A stretch of DNA of 9,228 nt from CAZIVE01 sp964542435. Its GTDB lineage: Bacteria > Bacteroidota > Bacteroidia > Bacteroidales > Tannerellaceae. A program made the translations under genes and the position numbers. The stretch covers positions 1 to 9,228 of the forward strand of contig CAZIVE010000102.1 in the NCBI GenBank assembly GCA_964542435.1, read 5' to 3'. The notes beneath the pieces were generated by a model. The model had not been told where the DNA came from and made no database searches. It worked only from the letters and a program-made list of their open reading frames with translations. Position 1 is the stretch's first letter. Every line of letters starts with the position of its first letter. Shown piece after piece: positions 1-6,731 of this stretch.

Positions 1-11
1 CAATGCGTCTC

Positions 12-1343
12 CTACAATTTCTCCAGGGCCTCGAGATCAATCTGAGGCTGGATGCCAGTGGCATGGCGGGAGAAGGGCGTGCCATACGCTGTGTGGTTGT
101 TGGTAAAGCCGAAGCTGCGGAGGATAAAGCCGTGATTCGTGTCGTCGAGGGCACCGGAATAGTCGTAGCGCCACATCTGACGGCCACAGACATCGCAGGA
201 GAAGGTCGCGTCGGTCACCTCTTTCCATTCGCCGCTGACTGTGCGAACCCATTGGTTTTTGAAGAGGACGCTTCGGTCGTGGATGGAATTGCCCGGATCG
301 AAGTTTTCGAGGAAGGAATAGGCTCCTGTGTAATGGACGGAGATTTTCGGACGCCGTAGCGAAGCCATCCGTTTCCATTCCGTTCCGTTGAAGAAGAAGG
401 CGCTGTAGGTGGTGGAGTTGTCGCCGTTCGGCGTGACCTTCACCAATGCTTTATAGGTCTTGCCCTCTTTCCAGTCGAATTTCATGCGGCAGGAGCGCCC
501 GCTGCCTTCATCGTCGAAATTGACGAAATAGGCCTCCGAACCTTTTTTCACGATTGTCGGACGCGTACCGTTCACGTCGTTGTCGTCGCCCCAGACCGAA
601 AAGATAACGATGTGGCTGCCGTCTTCCAGCTGCTGTATTCCCATATAGCCCTGTCCAAAACCGTTGAGCATGTAATAGCTGCTGTTCTCAGCTTTGTCCA
701 CAACCACTTCGTTGTAGAAATATTCGATGTCGTCAGTCGTAGGCATGATGTATTTCCAATGCACCGAAGCTCCGCGTCGGATGAAGTAGATGCTGTTCTC
801 GTCGGTCTTGGCTTTGGGCGTAACGAAATGGTTGTTGTCACTCTTCGTTGCCGGTCCGCCGATGCGGAAGCCGCTGACTTTAGCAAAGCTCTTGGCTGTC
901 TTGTCCATACTGATGCCCTGAAGATCCACCTTTACATATCCGGGCGCATCGAGCCGTATGCGACCTAAGGTATAAAGCGTTTCACCTCCTTTCTTCACCT
1001 TGATCACCACCGGTTTTCCTCCGTTGATTCGGGCCTTGATCAGCGCATTCCCGTTGTCGTTGGATGCTGCCAAAGCCACGTTCAGAATGCCGGCCGAACC
1101 TACGTAGAAATAGCTGCTCGACACGACGGCCTTGTCCTTCCAGTCGCCCGTGAATGCACCTGTGTAGGGATCGATGAAGTCGGAGGGAGTGGAGGAGGTG
1201 ATGAAGGAGTTGCCTTCAAAGGGAACGGCGATAGGCACATCCTGCGGCTTCAGGGTTTCTTGCGTTTCGCCGGAGGCGTTTTCAAACGAACATGCCCAAA
1301 CAGTGCAAAGAAATAAGAGGGTGTAGAGACGAATGTTTTTCAT
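12..1343 (-). CDS. Predicted lipoprotein with DUF5077 and DUF3472 domains
   Basis: This 443-residue protein has no known function. Residues 1-18 look like a lipoprotein signal peptide: a short basic start (K2, R5), a hydrophobic core and a lipobox-like VWAC ending at Cys18, so the protein is probably lipid-anchored and exported. Residues about 36-160 resemble DUF5077 (an all-beta domain, often N-terminal). Residues about 185-375 match DUF3472, including the GYMGIQ stretch at 232-237, an acidic glycine-rich EGSG at 279-282 and SFLENF at 343-348. A CDVC pair lies at 383-386. The frame stays open upstream to 1445, but that longer start would run through the galE terminator. The ATG at 1343 places the signal peptide exactly at the N-terminus, so I chose it. 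It lies after the terminator and is probably a separate transcript, although I see no clear promoter. DUF3472 proteins are common in Bacteroidetes that use glycans; a role in carbohydrate binding is only a guess. Confidence 0.85.
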   Translation of the reverse strand: MKNIRLYTLLFLCTVWACSFENASGETQETLKPQDVPIAVPFEGNSFITSSTPSDFIDPYTGAFTGDWKDKAVVSSSYFYVGSAGILNVALAASNDNGNALIKARINGGKPVVIKVKKGGETLYTLGRIRLDAPGYVKVDLQGISMDKTAKSFAKVSGFRIGGPATKSDNNHFVTPKAKTDENSIYFIRRGASVHWKYIMPTTDDIEYFYNEVVVDKAENSSYYMLNGFGQGYMGIQQLEDGSHIVIFSVWGDDNDVNGTRPTIVKKGSEAYFVNFDDEGSGRSCRMKFDWKEGKTYKALVKVTPNGDNSTTYSAFFFNGTEWKRMASLRRPKISVHYTGAYSFLENFDPGNSIHDRSVLFKNQWVRTVSGEWKEVTDATFSCDVCGRQMWRYDYSGALDDTNHGFILRSFGFTNNHTAYGTPFSRHATGIQPQIDLEALEKL

Positions 1344-1385
1344 ACGGATAAAATGATGGGTGAATAGGGTTGCCTTGGCGGCGGA

Positions 1386-1430
1386 AAGAAAAACGGGGTT
1401 CATTTTATCGCGTGATAAGAATGAACCCCG
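1386..1430 (-). terminator. Intrinsic terminator after galE
   Basis: An 11-bp perfect stem pairs 1394-1404 with 1420-1430 (core GGGGTTCATT). One unpaired base at 1419 is followed by a further 5-bp stem (1405-1409 with 1414-1418) closed by a 4-base loop at 1410-1413. Read on the minus strand, the hairpin is followed at once by TTTTTCTTT (1393-1385). The hairpin begins 28 bases after the galE stop. This is a textbook Rho-independent terminator for the minus-strand rnf-galE unit. The plus-strand side has no T-run (GAAGTATAG follows), so it probably works in one direction only. Confidence 0.93.
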
Positions 1431-1457
1431 GAAGTATAGATACAAAGTCGGTTTCTG

Positions 1458-2498
1458 TTATTGGATGCCACGAGCGCGGAGCTGTTTCTGCCAGTTCCAT
1501 GCCGAACGCAGGGTATCTTCCAAGGAGATCTCGGCTTTCCAGCCCAGCACCTTGTTGGCCTTTGCAGGATTGGCCCACACCTGTTCGATGTCGCCTTCGC
1601 GACGTCCCACGATTTTGTGCGGAACCTTCACACCGGTGGCACTTTCGAAGGTGTTGATCAGTTCGAGGACAGAGACGCCGTGTCCCGTTCCCAGGTTGAA
1701 CACTTCGACCGGTTCAGCCGATTTGCCTTGCAGCATGCGGTTCATGGCGGTGACATGTGCCTTAGCCAGATCCACCACGTTGATATAGTCGCGGATGCAG
1801 CTTCCGTCGGGCGTATTGTAATCGTCACCGAAGACGCTCAGTTCCTTGCGGATGCCCATCGCTGTCTGCGTGAGATAGGGGATCAGGTTCTGCGGAACGC
1901 CGTTGGGCAGTTCGCCGATCTCAGCCGTCGGATGTGCTCCGATCGGATTGAAGTAGCGGAGCAGGATGCTGTGGAAAGGAGCCCCAGCATGAACCGTGTC
2001 GCGGATGATCTCTTCGTTGATCTGCTTGGTGTTGCCGTAAGGAGAGGTTGCCGGTTTGATGGGAGCATCTTCCGTCACGGGCAGATGATCGGCATCAGGT
2101 TGACCGTAAACGGTGCAGGAGGAAGAGAATACGATGCCTTCAATACCGAATTCGGGCATGAGATCGAGAAGATTGAGGAGCGTAACAATGTTGTTGCGGT
2201 AATACTTGAGCGGAATCTTGACCGATTCGCCCACCGCTTTGCTTGCAGCGAAGAGAATGACACCCTTGATGCCGGGATTGTCGGCAAGTGCTTTGCGTGT
2301 ACCTTCCTTATCCTTCAGATCGAGCTGAATGAATGTGGGACGAATGCCGGTGATTTTCTCGATGCCGTCGAGCACTTCGATGTTGGAGTTGGAGAGGTCG
2401 TCGATGATGACCACTTCATACCCTGCATTCTGCAATTCCACTGTCGTGTGCGAACCGATATAACCGGTTCCGCCTGCTACCAATATCTTCTGTTTCAT
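1458..2498 (-). CDS. galE: UDP-glucose 4-epimerase
   Basis: This 346-residue extended short-chain dehydrogenase interconverts UDP-glucose and UDP-galactose through a 4-keto intermediate on bound NAD. The length is typical of GalE. Visible signatures are the Rossmann motif GGTGYIG (9-15), the acidic NAD-ribose site IDDLSNS (32-38), FAASKAVGES (83-92), the catalytic serine region SSSCTVYG (125-132), the catalytic pair Tyr154 and Lys158 (YGNTK), LRYFNPIGAH (180-189), and RREGDIEQVWAN near residues 299-310. Val307 falls at the position of Tyr299 in the E. coli enzyme; a small residue there is associated with also accepting UDP-GlcNAc/GalNAc. The gene starts 5 bases after the rnfA stop with no Shine-Dalgarno sequence and ends just before a strong terminator, so it is probably the last gene of the rnf transcript. 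Likely role: supplying UDP-Gal and perhaps UDP-GalNAc for cell-surface glycans. Confidence 0.96.
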   Translation of the reverse strand: MKQKILVAGGTGYIGSHTTVELQNAGYEVVIIDDLSNSNIEVLDGIEKITGIRPTFIQLDLKDKEGTRKALADNPGIKGVILFAASKAVGESVKIPLKYYRNNIVTLLNLLDLMPEFGIEGIVFSSSCTVYGQPDADHLPVTEDAPIKPATSPYGNTKQINEEIIRDTVHAGAPFHSILLRYFNPIGAHPTAEIGELPNGVPQNLIPYLTQTAMGIRKELSVFGDDYNTPDGSCIRDYINVVDLAKAHVTAMNRMLQGKSAEPVEVFNLGTGHGVSVLELINTFESATGVKVPHKIVGRREGDIEQVWANPAKANKVLGWKAEISLEDTLRSAWNWQKQLRARGIQ

Positions 2499-2503
2499 GA
2501 TGC

Positions 2504-3082
2504 TTATATTTTAACGATGCCTGAGAATCCCATGAATGCCATAGCCAGCAAGCCTGCAGTGATGAGGGCGATAGGAGCGCCTTGCATGCCTTTCGGAATG
2601 TGCGTCATGGCCAGTCTCTCGCGGATACCTGCGAAGATGACCAATGCCAGACCGAAGCCTACGGCTGTTGAGAATGCATATACGATGGACTCAAGCAGAT
2701 TATAGTCTTTCTGTATCACCAGGATGGCGACGCCGAGCACGCAGCAGTTGGTGGTGATCAGAGGAAGATAGACGCCGAGAGCCTGATAGAGCGCCGGTGA
2801 AACCTTCTTCAGGATGATTTCCACCATCTGCACCAGAGCTGCGATGATGAGGATGAACGAGATCGTCTGCATGAACTGCAGGCCGGTCTTGTCGAGTACA
2901 TATTTCTGTACGATGTAGGTTACGATGGTGGAGATGGTGAGCACGAATGTAACGGCGGCACCCATTCCCGATGCTGTTTCAATCTTCTTCGATACGCCGA
3001 GGAACGGACAGATTCCGAGGAACTGTGAGAGGACGACGTTGTTGACGAATACGGCTGCTATAAATATAAGAATGTATTCCAT
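2504..3082 (-). CDS. rnfA: RNF complex subunit RnfA (RnfA/NqrE family)
   Basis: A 192-residue, very hydrophobic protein with about six membrane helices, the usual size for RnfA. In the inner membrane it pairs with RnfE in an inverted arrangement. Conserved cysteines of the two subunits hold an iron-sulfur cluster within the membrane that carries electrons across it. Those cysteines are visible here: Cys25 in GICPFLG and Cys113 (followed by Cys114) in TNCCVLG. The start MEYILIFIAAVFVNN and the VNNVVLSQFLG segment (13-23) are family hallmarks and separate it from RnfE. The gene lies 24 bases after rnfE, and an A/G-rich AAAGAAAG just before its ATG may serve as a weak ribosome binding site. It could be called NqrE by homology alone, but RnfB and RnfC in the same operon settle the assignment. 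Confidence 0.96.
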   Translation of the reverse strand: MEYILIFIAAVFVNNVVLSQFLGICPFLGVSKKIETASGMGAAVTFVLTISTIVTYIVQKYVLDKTGLQFMQTISFILIIAALVQMVEIILKKVSPALYQALGVYLPLITTNCCVLGVAILVIQKDYNLLESIVYAFSTAVGFGLALVIFAGIRERLAMTHIPKGMQGAPIALITAGLLAMAFMGFSGIVKI

Positions 3083-3106
3083 ATCTTTCTTTATTAAATG
3101 TTACAC

Positions 3107-3697
3107 TTATGCATTGACCTTGCGGAGTTTGTTCACAATGGCCACCAGATAACCCAATACGATGAATGCGCCCGGAGCCAGGACGAAGATCAGTGATCCG
3201 TAAAGATCCGGCATGACGGTCAATCCGAAGATCTTACCGGTTCCCAGCAGTTCACGGATAGCGCCCAGCAATGTCAGGGCAAGCGTGAATCCCAGTCCGA
3301 TGCCGATGCCGTCGAAGGCCGAGGCAACCACTCCGTTCTTGGCTGCGAACGATTCGGCACGTCCGAGGACGATACAGTTCACAACGATCAGCGGGATGTA
3401 AAGGCCGAGGCTCTTATAGAGTGCAGGAACATATCCTTCCATCACCATCTGGACGACCGTGACGAAAGTAGCAATGAGGACGATGTATCCGGGGATACGA
3501 ACCATGTCTGGAATGAGGTTCTTCATGGCGGAGATGGCCATGTTGGAGCAGATCAGCACGAATGCCGTTGCCAAGCCCATGCTCAATCCGTTGATTGCGG
3601 AAGAGGTTGTACCCAACGTTGGACACATACCCAGCATCAAGACGAATGTCGGGTTCTCCGTAACGATACCATTGATTAATACTTTCAGATTGCTCAT
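3107..3697 (-). CDS. rnfE: RNF complex subunit RnfE (RnfE/NqrD family)
   Basis: A 196-residue membrane protein with about six helices, the structural partner of RnfA. The conserved cysteines are Cys25 in GMCPTLG and Cys108 in VNCIVLG, placed as in RnfA and predicted to complete the shared intramembrane iron-sulfur site. The opening segment with NGIVTENPTFVLMLG (9-23), and AIRELLGTG (146-154), are typical of RnfE/NqrD. The start codon overlaps the rnfG stop as ATGA (3697-3694), so translation is probably coupled. It also has its own strong GGAGG nine bases upstream. The C-terminus is short and basic (KLRKVNA), in keeping with a cytoplasmic end. Confidence 0.96.
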   Translation of the reverse strand: MSNLKVLINGIVTENPTFVLMLGMCPTLGTTSSAINGLSMGLATAFVLICSNMAISAMKNLIPDMVRIPGYIVLIATFVTVVQMVMEGYVPALYKSLGLYIPLIVVNCIVLGRAESFAAKNGVVASAFDGIGIGLGFTLALTLLGAIRELLGTGKIFGLTVMPDLYGSLIFVLAPGAFIVLGYLVAIVNKLRKVNA

Positions 3698-4374
3698 GAT
3701 TGTTTTCCTCCTTGTTTAGTAGAATCGGCTGCCTGTGTGTTGTCTCCGGAAGCTCCCGTGCCACTGTCAACCTGCGGAGAGGCGCCTGTATTAGAATCTG
3801 TCGAACCGAGATAAGCACTGCGGGCTCTGTTGATGGCATTCAGGAAGGCGCGGCTCGAGATGGTGGCAGCTGTGATGGCATCTACATCGCCTCCATCTTT
3901 CTTCACCTTCAGTTCGCCCTTCGACAAGTCACGTCCGATGACGCTCTGATGGCCTTTATCTGTACGGAACCATTGTTCCATTCTTGCGCCGAGTCCCGGT
4001 GTTTCAGAATGTTGAAGCACGGAATAATTGAGCAGCTTGCCTGATTTGTCGAATCCGACGATCACACTGATATGACCGCTGAAGCCTTTCTCTGTGCTGC
4101 TTTCCACCGCAGCGCCGGCAACCTGTCCGTTGATCTTTGCAGGATAAATCTTGAGCGAGTCTTTATCGCTGGTCACAGCCATATAGGCTTCGTTGAGATT
4201 GACGTCCATTCCGGGAGTCACCGCTTTGATGGCTGATTTCAATGTGGCGGTCTGAGCCTCTGCAATCGGCTTCGCCGTCAGTTCGTTCACGCCGGCAAGA
4301 ATGGCACCCGAAACGAGGCATATTCCCGTCAGAGAGAAGAACATATTGGATAATGATGATTTGAGTTTTCCCAT
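3694..4374 (-). CDS. rnfG: RNF complex subunit RnfG (covalent-FMN protein)
   Basis: This 226-residue protein is anchored by one N-terminal helix (about 12-30) with its FMN-binding domain outside the cytoplasmic membrane. It passes electrons between the intramembrane iron-sulfur site and RnfD. Conserved features are HSETPGLGARM (122-132) and the flavinylation motif DAITAAT (165-171), where Thr171 is the predicted phosphoester-linked FMN site. The usual glycine of the S/T-G-A-T core is alanine here (A169). A hydrophilic tail of about 36 residues (191-226), rich in Ser, Thr, Gly, Asp and Gln, follows the family domain, with TGAS twice (196-199, 206-209). The gene starts 2 bases after the rnfD stop and has a GGAGG ribosome site inside the end of rnfD. 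Its stop overlaps the rnfE start (ATGA). FMN attachment would need an ApbE-type flavin transferase, which is not in this window. Confidence 0.95.
   Translation of the reverse strand: MGKLKSSLSNMFFSLTGICLVSGAILAGVNELTAKPIAEAQTATLKSAIKAVTPGMDVNLNEAYMAVTSDKDSLKIYPAKINGQVAGAAVESSTEKGFSGHISVIVGFDKSGKLLNYSVLQHSETPGLGARMEQWFRTDKGHQSVIGRDLSKGELKVKKDGGDVDAITAATISSRAFLNAINRARSAYLGSTDSNTGASPQVDSGTGASGDNTQAADSTKQGGKQS
3707..3711 (-). promoter_or_regulatory. Strong Shine-Dalgarno of rnfE
   Basis: GGAGG on the minus strand, followed by nine bases (AAAACAATC) and then the rnfE ATG at 3697. It lies inside the end of rnfG. It is unusual because most starts in this operon have only A-rich leaders, as is common in Bacteroidetes. 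It supports the ATG at 3697 as the true start. Confidence 0.8.
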
Positions 4375-4376
4375 CT

Positions 4377-5345
4377 TTATTTTCCTCCGAAATGTTTAGA
4401 TTTAATATATGTATCGATGAGCGGAGTCAAAGCATTCATGATCAGAATGGCGAATGACATACCTTCAGGATAAGATCCGAACAGACGGATTAAGGAAGTA
4501 AGCAGTCCGATGCCGACACCATAGACGATCATTCCTGCATGGCTCATAGGAGAGGTGACATAATCCGTTGCCATGAAGATGGCGCCGAGAAGCAGTCCGC
4601 CGCTCAGGATATGATAGACAGGATTGACGTAGGTGACCGGATTGACGAGATACATGATTCCGGTGAAGATGAACACGGTTCCGATGATAGCCACCGGAAT
4701 ATGCCATGAGATGATCTTCTTCCACAACAGATAGATGAAGCCGAGGAGCAGTGCGAGTGCACAGACTTCGCCAAGGCTGCCGCCCTTCATTCCGATCAGC
4801 AGGCTGGTGTAGTCAGGCAGATGCTGTCCGCCCTGTTTGATGAGGTGAAGCACTGTAGCACCGGTGTTGGCATCGGTGTAGGTCATTGGGAAGGCCTGCA
4901 GCGCATCCACAACGGGCCAGGTTGTCATCTGAGCCGGGAAAGAGATAAGCAGGAACACACGACCCACCAAAGCGGGGTTGAAGATGTTGCGGCCCAATCC
5001 GCCGAACGACATCTTACCGATTCCGATAGCTGCCAGCGCACCGATGATGATGATCCAGAAAGGCAGGTTGGAAGGCAGGTTGAATGCCAGCAGCACGCCG
5101 GTGAGGATCGCCGATCCGTCGGAGATCGTTGCTTCTCTCTTCAAGAGGTATTTCGTGATCAGATATTCGAAAGCGACGCAAGAGACGACTGAAACGCATG
5201 TCACGATCAGTGCTCCTAATCCGAAGAAATAAAGGGATACCAGGAATGCCGGTATGAGGGCGATCAGCACGCCATACATGTTCTTGCTGATGCTGTCACC
5301 ACCATGAATGTGGGGTGAAGGCGATACGTATAGATTGTTTTCCAT
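4377..5345 (-). CDS. rnfD: RNF complex subunit RnfD (covalent-FMN membrane protein)
   Basis: A 322-residue membrane protein with about nine or ten helices, of the NqrB/RnfD family. It carries FMN on a threonine and is thought to form a large part of the ion-translocating membrane core. Visible marks are SPSPHIHG near the N-terminus (8-15), SDGSAILTGVLLA (75-87), GGLGRNIFNPA (115-125), the flavinylation motif TGAT (161-164) with Thr164 as the predicted FMN site, ATDYVTSP (259-266), and YPEGMSFAILIMNALTPLID (292-311). Length and motif order match RnfD. NqrB is longer at the N-terminus. The gene begins 12 bases after the rnfC stop, with only a weak GAGA-type ribosome site, and ends 2 bases before rnfG. 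Confidence 0.96.
   Translation of the reverse strand: MENNLYVSPSPHIHGGDSISKNMYGVLIALIPAFLVSLYFFGLGALIVTCVSVVSCVAFEYLITKYLLKREATISDGSAILTGVLLAFNLPSNLPFWIIIIGALAAIGIGKMSFGGLGRNIFNPALVGRVFLLISFPAQMTTWPVVDALQAFPMTYTDANTGATVLHLIKQGGQHLPDYTSLLIGMKGGSLGEVCALALLLGFIYLLWKKIISWHIPVAIIGTVFIFTGIMYLVNPVTYVNPVYHILSGGLLLGAIFMATDYVTSPMSHAGMIVYGVGIGLLTSLIRLFGSYPEGMSFAILIMNALTPLIDTYIKSKHFGGK
4384..4388 (-). promoter_or_regulatory. Strong Shine-Dalgarno of rnfG
   Basis: GGAGG on the minus strand sits nine bases before the rnfG ATG at 4374 and within the last codons of rnfD, where it encodes the final Gly-Gly-Lys. Sequence and spacing are almost the same as at the rnfE start (GGAGGAAAA in both). It fixes the rnfG start. 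Confidence 0.8.
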
Positions 5346-5357
5346 CTCGTTCTCTGT

Positions 5358-6689
5358 TTATTTCTTTCTGGCACGTATGATTGCCGATACTTTGGCTTTC
5401 CCGTAACGGATGTTGTCAAGTAACGGACGATAAGCGGGACAGGTATAACTACATGAACCGCATTCGATACAGTCGGTGATGAAGTTCTTCTCAGCCAGTT
5501 CCCAATTTCCGAACTCAGTGGCGTTCATGAGCAGCGTCGGGTTGAGTCCCATCGGGCAGGCATTCACACATTTGGCACAGCGGATACATTCGTGCATCGG
5601 CTGACGCTTGGATTCATTCTTGTTGATCAGCAGCACGCCGGATCCACCTTTCGTGATGGGAACTTCGGTGTTTACCAATGCTTTTCCCATCATCGGACCG
5701 CCGCTGATGATCTTTCCCGTATTCTCGGGAACGCCACCGGCCGCTTCGATCAGTTCGCTAATCTGTGTGCCGATTCGTACGCGGAAGTTGGATGCGTTCT
5801 TCACAGCCTTTCCCGTGACTGTCACGACACGTTCAATGAGTGGTTTGTTCTTGATGACCGCTTCGTAGATGGCGAAGCAGGTTCCGACATTCTGAACCAC
5901 GGCACCGGTCGAGATAGGCAGTGCGCCGCTCTTGACCTGACGACGAATGATGGCATCGATGAGCTGCTTCTCACCGCCTTGCGGATATTTCATCTGCAGA
6001 GGCTGTATTTCGATTCCCGGATAGGAAGCGGCCAGCTTCGTCAGCTTGGCGATGGCATCTTTCTTGTTGTTCTCAATGCCGATGACGGCCTTCTTCACGT
6101 TCACCGCCTTCATCAGGATGGTGACGCCGACGAGGATCTCTTCGCTCTTTTCGAGCATCAGGGAATGGTCAGCTGTCAGATAAGGCTCGCATTCCACACC
6201 GTTGATGATGACCAGTTCGGCCTTGTTTCCGGGAGGAGGCAGCAGTTTGACCTGCGTCGGGAACTGTGCGCCGCCCATTCCGACAACACCTGCGGCTGCG
6301 ATCTTGTCGATGATCTCTTTACTTGAAAGATTGCATTCCTTCACAAGCGTGTCGCTGCGGTCGATCGTGTCTTCCCAATCGTCGCCGATCACATCAATGA
6401 ATACTGCGGGCTTGCGGTATCCGCTGGCGTCGATGGCAACGTCGATCTTGTTCACTTTGCCGGAAACGGACGAATGGATGTTGGCGGAGACAAAACCTCC
6501 CGCTTTCGCAATGAGCGTACCGACTTTGACGGTATCACCCTTGTTTACGATAGGCTGGGCAGGAGCTCCGATGTGCTGTCCGAGCGGAATGATCACCTGC
6601 TTGGGCAGAGCAAGGTCAACAATCTTTTTCCCGGCTGTCAGCTTGTTCTCAGGTGGATGAATACCTCCTATTCGAAATGTCTTTAGCAT
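5358..6689 (-). CDS. rnfC: RNF complex subunit RnfC (NADH/FMN and 4Fe-4S protein)
   Basis: This 443-residue peripheral protein on the cytoplasmic face is the NAD(H)-reacting subunit. The N-terminus MLKTFRIGGIHPPENK is the typical RnfC opening, and residues to about 100 form the barrel-like region. The glycine-rich nucleotide/FMN region AGVVGMGGAQFPT (133-145) and INGVECEPY (162-170) are related to the complex I 51-kDa subunit, and an SLBB-like region follows at about 285-320. Two 4Fe-4S sites lie near the end: Cys368, 371, 374 and 378, and Cys407, 410, 413 and 417. The frame is open to a TTG at 6731, adjoining the rnfB stop. I chose the ATG at 6689 because it gives the canonical N-terminus and TTG starts are rare in this group, leaving a 42-base gap after rnfB. 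The protein ends soon after the second cluster (KARKK region), without the long Ala/Lys-rich extension of gammaproteobacterial RnfC/RsxC. Confidence 0.95.
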   Translation of the reverse strand: MLKTFRIGGIHPPENKLTAGKKIVDLALPKQVIIPLGQHIGAPAQPIVNKGDTVKVGTLIAKAGGFVSANIHSSVSGKVNKIDVAIDASGYRKPAVFIDVIGDDWEDTIDRSDTLVKECNLSSKEIIDKIAAAGVVGMGGAQFPTQVKLLPPPGNKAELVIINGVECEPYLTADHSLMLEKSEEILVGVTILMKAVNVKKAVIGIENNKKDAIAKLTKLAASYPGIEIQPLQMKYPQGGEKQLIDAIIRRQVKSGALPISTGAVVQNVGTCFAIYEAVIKNKPLIERVVTVTGKAVKNASNFRVRIGTQISELIEAAGGVPENTGKIISGGPMMGKALVNTEVPITKGGSGVLLINKNESKRQPMHECIRCAKCVNACPMGLNPTLLMNATEFGNWELAEKNFITDCIECGSCSYTCPAYRPLLDNIRYGKAKVSAIIRARKK

Positions 6690-6731
6690 GATTGTATTTT
6701 TTGATAACTGGCGGTTGTTTTCAATCGTCAA

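Noticed and set aside
12..1445. A longer form of the DUF3472 protein starting at 1445
   Set aside because: It would translate through the galE terminator hairpin and bury the lipoprotein signal peptide 34 residues inside the protein.
1461..2705. A 414-codon open frame on the plus strand across galE and the end of rnfA
   Set aside because: It lies opposite two unmistakable genes, has no recognisable domain, crosses their boundary and includes the galE promoter-proximal junction. It is a shadow of the codon use on the other strand.
5592..6326. A 244-codon plus-strand open frame opposite rnfC, and similar ones opposite rnfB (6741-7325) and the DUF3472 gene (3-359, 612-968)
   Set aside because: They have no family resemblance or ribosome site and each lies fully within a well-supported minus-strand gene.
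2504..6689. Na+-NQR instead of RNF
   Set aside because: Membrane subunits are homologous in both, but a ferredoxin-type RnfB and a cluster-bearing RnfC are present and no NqrA or NqrF is seen.
5358..6731. A longer rnfC starting at the TTG at 6731
   Set aside because: The 14 extra residues have no RnfC similarity, TTG starts are rare in Bacteroidetes, and the ATG at 6689 gives the standard N-terminus.
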